A program made the position numbers and the translations under genes. From Ahrensia sp. (lineage in GTDB: Bacteria; Pseudomonadota; Alphaproteobacteria; Rhizobiales; Rhizobiaceae): 10,582 nt of DNA. This document shows, one piece after another, positions 6,614 to 10,582 of this stretch (position 1 is its first letter; each line of letters begins with the position of its first letter). Location: positions 1 through 10,582 of the forward strand of contig JAHEJF010000029.1 of NCBI GenBank assembly GCA_024639025.1, written 5' to 3'. The notes under the pieces are model-generated. The model was not told the DNA's origin and ran no database searches. It saw only the letters and a list, made by a program, of their open reading frames with translations.

Positions 6614-6872
6614 GGGACCATTTCACTTACTGTACTGGGCGCAAGAATGCGCCTGAATGCGCGCATAGCTATTACTTTTTTTTACACTGTGCACGGAATT
6701 TCTGCTTCCGGGCTTCGATGAACTCTTACACCAATGGCGCAGTTGACACTTTGCGCAGCGGGCCTGCTCTGGGAAAAGATCGCGCCAAGGAAGCCGCAAG
6801 GCATTGAATCTTTGCCCCAACTGCGCCAATTCGTACCCATTGCCAAATCGGCTCCTAACGTCGAGGGAAATC
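6614..6872. promoter_or_regulatory. Intergenic region between dusA and cytochrome c genes
   Basis: These 259 nt separate divergent genes and should hold both promoters. Visible structure: three GCGC tetramers in exact 10-bp phase (6639-6662), the palindrome ATGCGCGCAT (6657-6666), an 8-T run (6676-6683) and a widely spaced inverted repeat TGGCGCAGTTG / CAACTGCGCCA (6735-6745 and 6818-6828). A minus-strand frame crosses most of it (6874-6623). No clear promoter pair or tRNA is found. Confidence 0.4.
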
Positions 6873-6874
6873 AT
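6623..6874 (-). CDS. Possible small cysteine-containing protein (83 residues), unrecognised
   Basis: A minus-strand frame opens upstream within the antisense of the cytochrome gene. The Met codon at 6872-6874 would give 83 residues ending 9 nt before the dusA start. The middle reads RCAKCQLRHWC, a C-x2-C-x5-C cluster next to Leu/Arg/Trp, and one more Cys lies near the end; the last third is Ser-, Lys- and Arg-rich with low complexity. I do not recognise the family. For: position directly ahead of dusA and a metal-site-like cluster. Against: no ribosome site at the Met, overlap of 2 nt with the opposite-strand cytochrome start, and the fact that the frame stays open without a stop into the antisense of a real gene. 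It may be chance. Confidence 0.22.
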   Translation of the reverse strand: MISLDVRSRFGNGYELAQLGQRFNALRLPWRDLFPEQARCAKCQLRHWCKSSSKPGSRNSVHSVKKSNSYARIQAHSCAQYSK

Positions 6875-7259
6875 GCTGTTCAAAATTATTTCGTTCACCG
6901 CGATCATGCTGTCAAACTCTGTATCAATTGCGATTGGTGAAGAGATTGGTGACCCGGATGCAGGAAAGAGGGTGTTTGCGAAGTGCAAGGCCTGCCATGT
7001 CGTTGATTCTGCAGCTAACAAGATTGGCCCCTCGCTGCTGGGCGTAGTTGGCCGGGTGCCCGGCACTGTCGAAGGCTTCACATATTCAAAAGCAATGATC
7101 GTCTATGGCGAAGACAAGGTTTGGGACGAAGACAGTCTCGCCGCATATCTCAGAGCGCCGCGGGCAATTGTGAAGGGCACCAGAATGGCATTTGTCGGCC
7201 TGAAAAAGGACGAGGATATCACCAATATCATTGCCTACATCAAACAGTTTGAAGAATAG
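6873..7259 (+). CDS. Exported class I cytochrome c
   Basis: A 128-residue precursor of a small mono-haem cytochrome c, an electron carrier in the periplasm. Residues 1-22 form a signal peptide (MLFK, then a hydrophobic core), with cleavage probable near the Ala/Gly at 20-22, leaving about 106 residues. The haem site CKACH is at 38-42, with His42 as proximal ligand; GTRMAF near the C-terminus supplies Met105 as the likely distal ligand. GKRVFAKCKACH, IGPSLLGVVGR and the final DITNIIAYIKQF helix are typical of cytochrome c2/c-550-type proteins. ATG 6873 is chosen because GAGG lies 6 nt upstream; a TTG at 6804 would put 23 extra residues in front of the signal peptide. It stands alone, diverging from dusA and converging with xylG, so its partner (oxidase, reductase or dehydrogenase) is not shown. 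Confidence 0.93.
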   Translation: MLFKIISFTAIMLSNSVSIAIGEEIGDPDAGKRVFAKCKACHVVDSAANKIGPSLLGVVGRVPGTVEGFTYSKAMIVYGEDKVWDEDSLAAYLRAPRAIVKGTRMAFVGLKKDEDITNIIAYIKQFEE

Positions 7260-7312
7260 CTCTGCGGCACATCAGCTGTTGGCTATTATGAGCTTGCACT
7301 TGGCCGGCCTGC

Positions 7313-7349
7313 AGGGTTCATACTCAATGCGGACTTGAGCATGAACCCT
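7313..7349. terminator. Long hairpin between convergent cytochrome c and xylG genes
   Basis: AGGGTTCATACTCAA (7313-7327) and TTGAGCATGAACCCT (7335-7349) pair over 15 positions with one A-C mismatch around a 7-nt loop. It lies 53 nt after the cytochrome stop and 17 nt after the xylG stop, between convergent transcripts, so a shared bidirectional terminator is likely. There is no long T-run on either strand, so it is not a canonical intrinsic terminator. Confidence 0.65.
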
Positions 7350-7366
7350 TAATTCGCATGTCGCGT

Positions 7367-8191
7367 TTATTCGTCGAGCGCACCGGGTCCTGGCGTAGCG
7401 CCGGGGGGGCATTTGCCCAAGATGATCATGCCGAGCACTTCATCCTTGGTGACATCTCCCACTTTAGCGCTACCGACCATCTGACCGTTTTTCATAACGG
7501 CCAACCGATCACAAAGGTCAAACACATCTTCGATATCATGGCTGATCAGGAAGATGCCGATGCCATCTTTCTTCAATTGCTTGATGAGTTCACCAACTTG
7601 GGCAGTTTCTTGCGGCCCAAGCGCTGCTGTTGGCTCATCCATGATCAAAATGCGTGCATTGAACAAGATAGCACGCGCAATCGCAACAGATTGGCGCTGA
7701 CCACCTGAAAGCGAACTAACTGGTTCTTTAAAGCGCTTGAAGTTGGGGTTAAGGCGCCCCATCACTTTGCGTGCTTCCGCTTCCATTGCTGTGTCGTCAA
7801 GTGTGCCCCAACGGGTCATCAATTCGCGACCCAAAAACAGATTGGCAGCGGCATCCACATTGTCAGCGAGCGCCAGTGTTTGGTAGATGGTTTCAATGCC
7901 ATAAGCTTTTGCATCACGCGGATTGGAAATCTCTGCTTCCTCACCCCGAACGAAAATCTGTCCACTATCACGCGGATAGGCACCGGACAGAATTTTGATA
8001 AGCGTCGACTTGCCAGCACCATTGTGTCCCAGCAAAGCCACCACTTCGCCTGGAAATAGATCGACGCTGGCATGATCAACAGCCTTGATACCACCAAAGG
8101 CGATTGAGACGTCCTTGATATCAACAAGCGGCACATTAGCGGCTTGGGCGTCGGCTGCGTTAACTTCATTCACGGTTTCAATATTAGCCAT
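7367..8191 (-). CDS. xylG: Sugar ABC transporter ATPase, single-cassette XylG-like
   Basis: A 274-residue ATP-binding subunit that drives the importer from the cytoplasmic face. It has one cassette: Walker [10 protein letters not shown] (55-63), Q-loop Gln104 in [10 protein letters not shown], signature LSGGQRQ (161-167), Walker [13 protein letters not shown] (181-192) and H-loop His218 in LISHD. E. coli XylG and RbsA carry two cassettes (about 500 residues); alphaproteobacterial xylose and fructose (FrcA) systems often use one, so the length is not a truncation and the protein should homodimerise. The last 15 residues are Pro/Gly-rich ([10 protein letters not shown]). ATG 8191 is chosen for the strong GGGGG about 7 nt upstream and because it lies 10 nt past the xylH stop; the longer frame from 8263 would overlap xylH. 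Substrate is assigned from neighbours, not from this protein. Confidence 0.85.
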   Translation of the reverse strand: MANIETVNEVNAADAQAANVPLVDIKDVSIAFGGIKAVDHASVDLFPGEVVALLGHNGAGKSTLIKILSGAYPRDSGQIFVRGEEAEISNPRDAKAYGIETIYQTLALADNVDAAANLFLGRELMTRWGTLDDTAMEAEARKVMGRLNPNFKRFKEPVSSLSGGQRQSVAIARAILFNARILIMDEPTAALGPQETAQVGELIKQLKKDGIGIFLISHDIEDVFDLCDRLAVMKNGQMVGSAKVGDVTKDEVLGMIILGKCPPGATPGPGALDE

Positions 8192-8201
8192 ATCAGCCCC
8201 C

Positions 8202-9602
8202 TTATTTAATGCGACGGCGATAGAGTTGATCGAGGAAAACCGCGATAACCAGCACAACGCCAACTACGATGTTTTGAAATGCGGCTTCAAGGTTTAGAAG
8301 ACCCATGCCCGACTGTATTGATTGCATCATCAAGGCTCCAAGAAGTGCGCCATAGATTGTGCCAACTCCGCCAGCCAAAGACGTGCCACCTATCACAGCA
8401 GCTGCGATAACATAAAGCTCGCTCAGCTGTCCAAGTGCGTTGGTCGCCGCATCCAGTCGGGCGGACAGGATGATAGCTGACACTCCTACCAGGAGACCCA
8501 TTAGTGCAAAAACTTTAACGGTCATCAGCTTCGTATTGATACCAGCTAGTTCCGCTGCTTCCGGGTTGCCACCGATGGAATAGACATATCGCCCAAACCT
8601 CGTACGGCTGGCGATAAATGACATCACTATTCCAACCGCAAGCACTATGAGCACTGGCACGGCGTAACCTGCATAGAAGATAAGGCCTTCCGTGCAGCGA
8701 ACGATTTTGTCGCCCGCCATACAAATAGCATCACCAGCACGGTTTTCTACTCCTGCGGGAATTGTCAAATTGTTTTCTAATGCATAGTCGCGGATCAGAC
8801 CGAAGGGCCACGGGTAGCTGTTGATCACCCATGTGGTGCCAATAACCGCCACACTTCCAATCGCTATCAATGACGCTTCAGCCCATACAGGCCTCAACGG
8901 AAAATGAAAGCGTTTACGCTGAGCACGGCCGTTTACAACCGCAAATACAATGAGCAAGCATGCAACTATTGCAAGGACCCAGCTCCAAAATGGTCCGAGC
9001 CAAGATGCAGGAATATTTCCACCGATTAACTTAAAACTCTTGTCCAAGGGTGCAACTGTTACGCCTCGCGCAAGCAGAAAGGCTACGCCACTATAGGCAA
9101 TAAGTCCGCCAAGGGTGACAATAAAGGCCGGGATTTTCCCGTAAGCGGTTAAGAAGCCATTGAACGCACCAACGAGTGCACCGAGCGCCAGGCAGGCAAT
9201 GATTGCAGCAATCCAGATGATCGGATGGCCAACACCAATTGCAGGCGCCAGTATAAAGACCTGAAGAACAGCACCAGCCACCGCAACAAGGCTCAACATC
9301 GAACCAACAGAAAGATCAATGTGGCGCATGACGATAACCAGCACCATTCCGGTTGTCATAACAGCGATTGGAGATGTTTGGACCAAGAGCGTCCAAAGAT
9401 TTCGGGGTGTTAAAAATGTTCCACCAAGTAGGCCGGCTCCTGGCCGGATAATGCCGCTGGCAATATCGAAGCCAATCCATATTACGAATAATGCCGCCAC
9501 CATTCCGAGCATGCGGGTGTCTAATTCAGTTCCTTCAATGAACCGAGCAATAGAACCCTTTTTTTCTGCCGCAGATTGCGCGCTTGTATTTTCAGTAGAC
9601 AT
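8202..9602 (-). CDS. xylH: Sugar ABC transporter permease, XylH-like
   Basis: A 466-residue inner-membrane permease of the branched-chain/ribose type (BPD_transp_2). A polar N-terminus of about 30 residues is followed by roughly ten hydrophobic segments. Family marks are [11 protein letters not shown] (93-103), [12 protein letters not shown] (155-166), the cytoplasmic coupling loop [18 protein letters not shown] (starting at 338) and [17 protein letters not shown] (403-419). It is longer than RbsC or FrcC (about 320-360) because of a segment at about 226-310, including a polar loop with two cysteines ([15 protein letters not shown], 291-305); XylH proteins share a larger size, which supports the xylose call. 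The start has a strong GGAGG 4 nt upstream of the ATG at 9600-9602. xylG follows after 10 nt. A hairpin separates it from the binding-protein gene. Confidence 0.85.
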   Translation of the reverse strand: MSTENTSAQSAAEKKGSIARFIEGTELDTRMLGMVAALFVIWIGFDIASGIIRPGAGLLGGTFLTPRNLWTLLVQTSPIAVMTTGMVLVIVMRHIDLSVGSMLSLVAVAGAVLQVFILAPAIGVGHPIIWIAAIIACLALGALVGAFNGFLTAYGKIPAFIVTLGGLIAYSGVAFLLARGVTVAPLDKSFKLIGGNIPASWLGPFWSWVLAIVACLLIVFAVVNGRAQRKRFHFPLRPVWAEASLIAIGSVAVIGTTWVINSYPWPFGLIRDYALENNLTIPAGVENRAGDAICMAGDKIVRCTEGLIFYAGYAVPVLIVLAVGIVMSFIASRTRFGRYVYSIGGNPEAAELAGINTKLMTVKVFALMGLLVGVSAIILSARLDAATNALGQLSELYVIAAAVIGGTSLAGGVGTIYGALLGALMMQSIQSGMGLLNLEAAFQNIVVGVVLVIAVFLDQLYRRRIK

Positions 9603-9672
9603 CTCACCTCCCCGTCAAGATGCAGGCGACACCACGGTGCGGATCGCAACTTGAATTGATATTTTTTGGAGA

Positions 9673-9703
9673 ACCCGCGCCACGGATTGTGCATGGCGCG
9701 GGT
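9673..9703 (-). terminator. GC-rich hairpin between binding-protein and permease genes
   Basis: ACCCGCGCCA (9673-9682) and TGGCGCGGGT (9694-9703) form a perfect 10-bp stem with an 11-nt loop, in the 136-nt gap between the binding-protein stop and the permease start. In sugar ABC operons such a structure commonly ends or protects the 5' message so that the binding protein is made in excess over the membrane subunits. No T-run follows on the minus strand, so a processing or stabilising role, or partial termination, is as likely as full termination. Confidence 0.6.
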
Positions 9704-9738
9704 CCAATCATTTGAATTACAAGATCAAGCCAGTCCTG

Positions 9739-10582
9739 TTAGTCACACGCTGCAACTGTACCGGCTTTTACGCCAGCGCAAGCCTGATCTTTCGAGATAT
9801 GGCCTGCTGAGATGGCAACATCGATGTTGTCTTTTGTAATCGGTGTAGGCTCGAGGAGAATAGCGTTCATTTCAACGCCCTTCTTGCCATCGCTGAATTT
9901 GGTAACGCCCTCAATCTCGTCCATGGCAGCACCATTTGCCAACGCTATCGCAGCAGCAGCTGCCACGTTGCCAAGATTGGTTGCGTTTTTCCAAACAGAT
10001 ACTGTTTGTGTACCAAGAGCCACGCGGTTGATCGCTGCAAGGTCGCCATCCTGGCCACCAACTGGAATGCCGGCCATGCCTTGAGCTTCAAGGGCAGCAA
10101 CAACACCTGAAGCCATACCATCGTTTTCAGAAAGAACAGCGTCTACATTGTTGCTTGTTGAAGTCAGGCACTGCTCCATGTTTTTCTGAGCATTGTCAGG
10201 CTTCCAACCATCTGTGAATGTTTCACACACGTTTACGATTTTACCTGAATCAAGTGCTGGTTTCAGAACTTCCATCATGCCTTGAAAAAGGAAAGTGGCG
10301 TTTGGATCACCCTTGTCGCCTTTGATGAAAGCGTAGTTGCCTTCAGGTTGCACTTTGGAAACCTCCTGCGCAATGATGCGGCCAACGCCGACATTATCGA
10401 ACGTGATATAGAGCGCGTTTGGATCTTCAAACTGAACATCATATGAGATCGCAGCAATACCTGCATCACTAATCGCCTTAATCGACGGCAAGATTGCATC
10501 GGAGTCAAATGCGACAACCAGAATAACGTCCGGTTTTTGAGAAATCAGACCTTCGATATCAGAAGCCTGTTTCTGCGCAGAA
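9739..10582 (-). CDS. xylF: Periplasmic sugar-binding protein, XylF-like (N-terminus beyond right edge)
   Basis: The frame is open from the right edge down to the stop at 9739, giving the last 280 residues of a periplasmic binding protein (Peripla_BP_4, ribose/xylose type). It begins mid-domain with DIEGLISQKPDVILVVAFDS, so the signal peptide and first strands are outside; the apparent TTG start at 10491 is not a true start. The segments ISYDVQFEDPNALYITFDN, VGVGRIIAQE, GNYAFIKGDKGDPNA, DGWKPDNAQKNMEQ, VDAVLSENDGMASGVVAAL and VGGQDGDLAAINRVALGTQTVSVWK parallel E. coli XylF (SFDN-VGE, GNYFLMGG, DGWLPENALKIMEN, IDAVVASNDATAGGAI, SGQDADLAGIKRI-GTQTMTVYK). This gives the best evidence that the operon carries D-xylose, though a related pentose or hexose cannot be excluded. 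It is the first gene of the visible operon; the promoter and any regulator are off the edge. Confidence 0.86.
   Translation of the reverse strand, partial: SAQKQASDIEGLISQKPDVILVVAFDSDAILPSIKAISDAGIAAISYDVQFEDPNALYITFDNVGVGRIIAQEVSKVQPEGNYAFIKGDKGDPNATFLFQGMMEVLKPALDSGKIVNVCETFTDGWKPDNAQKNMEQCLTSTSNNVDAVLSENDGMASGVVAALEAQGMAGIPVGGQDGDLAAINRVALGTQTVSVWKNATNLGNVAAAAAIALANGAAMDEIEGVTKFSDGKKGVEMNAILLEPTPITKDNIDVAISAGHISKDQACAGVKAGTVAACD

Noticed and set aside
6676..6683. Eight-T run as an intrinsic terminator
   Set aside because: The nearest strong hairpin (6638-6653) is over 20 nt away, and the run lies between divergent genes where no transcript needs to end.
6801..6840. tRNA-like TTGGCGCAGTTGGGGC on the minus strand
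   Set aside because: It resembles a D-arm only; no acceptor stem, anticodon arm or T-arm can be paired around it.
6804..6872. Upstream TTG start for the cytochrome c
   Set aside because: It would bury the signal peptide behind 23 residues; the ATG at 6873 has GAGG at good spacing.
8192..8263. Longer 298-residue form of the XylG-like ATPase
   Set aside because: It would overlap the xylH end by 62 nt; the ATG at 8191 has a strong ribosome site and begins after the xylH stop.
1..10582. Defence system, CRISPR array, insertion sequence, prophage or integrative element
   Set aside because: No transposase, integrase, Cas, restriction or toxin-antitoxin protein is encoded, and no terminal or regularly spaced repeats are seen; the SNase-like gene alone is not evidence of a defence island.

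Overview
The window looks like ordinary chromosome from an alphaproteobacterium, most likely a member of the Hyphomicrobiales (Rhizobiales). The grounds are protein family content and gene order: a PleC/DivJ/PdhS-type sensor kinase, cobT and cobS back to back with a DUF1289 gene, single-cassette XylG, and RAPNPRRV-type GST. By eye, base composition is moderate and fairly even. I see no insertion sequence, integrase, phage gene, CRISPR array, rRNA or tRNA, and no sharp compositional break.

Left part (1-2442). On the minus strand, a membrane-anchored nuclease of the staphylococcal-nuclease family (751-143) overlaps the start of a glutathione S-transferase-like gene that runs off the left edge (159-1). 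Diverging from them on the plus strand is a six-helix membrane histidine kinase (871-2442) whose catalytic core resembles the alphaproteobacterial cell-cycle kinases.

Middle part (2473-4659). cobT (minus) and cobS (plus) diverge from a 98-nt spacer. Together they build the end of cobalamin: CobT activates dimethylbenzimidazole and CobS joins it, as alpha-ribazole phosphate, to adenosylcobinamide-GDP. A 74-residue four-cysteine DUF1289 protein follows cobS and ends exactly at a perfect 11-bp hairpin (4633-4659).

Middle-right (4730-7259). On the minus strand dusA (tRNA dihydrouridine synthase) is followed 21 nt later by a TauE/SafE-type membrane permease, probably as one transcript. Ahead of dusA lies a 259-nt spacer holding a 10-bp-phased GCGC array, an inverted repeat and a possible 83-codon cysteine-containing ORF. 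An exported class I cytochrome c (6873-7259) diverges from it.

Right part (7313-10582). A three-gene sugar ABC importer on the minus strand, in order binding protein (cut by the right edge), permease, ATPase, most like XylFHG for D-xylose. A GC-rich hairpin separates the binding protein from the permease, and another long hairpin separates the ATPase end from the convergent cytochrome gene.

I did not find a convincing new multi-gene system. The points most worth a second look are a CxxC motif in a predicted periplasmic loop of the kinase, the unresolved dusA upstream region with its small ORF, and the three intergenic hairpins.
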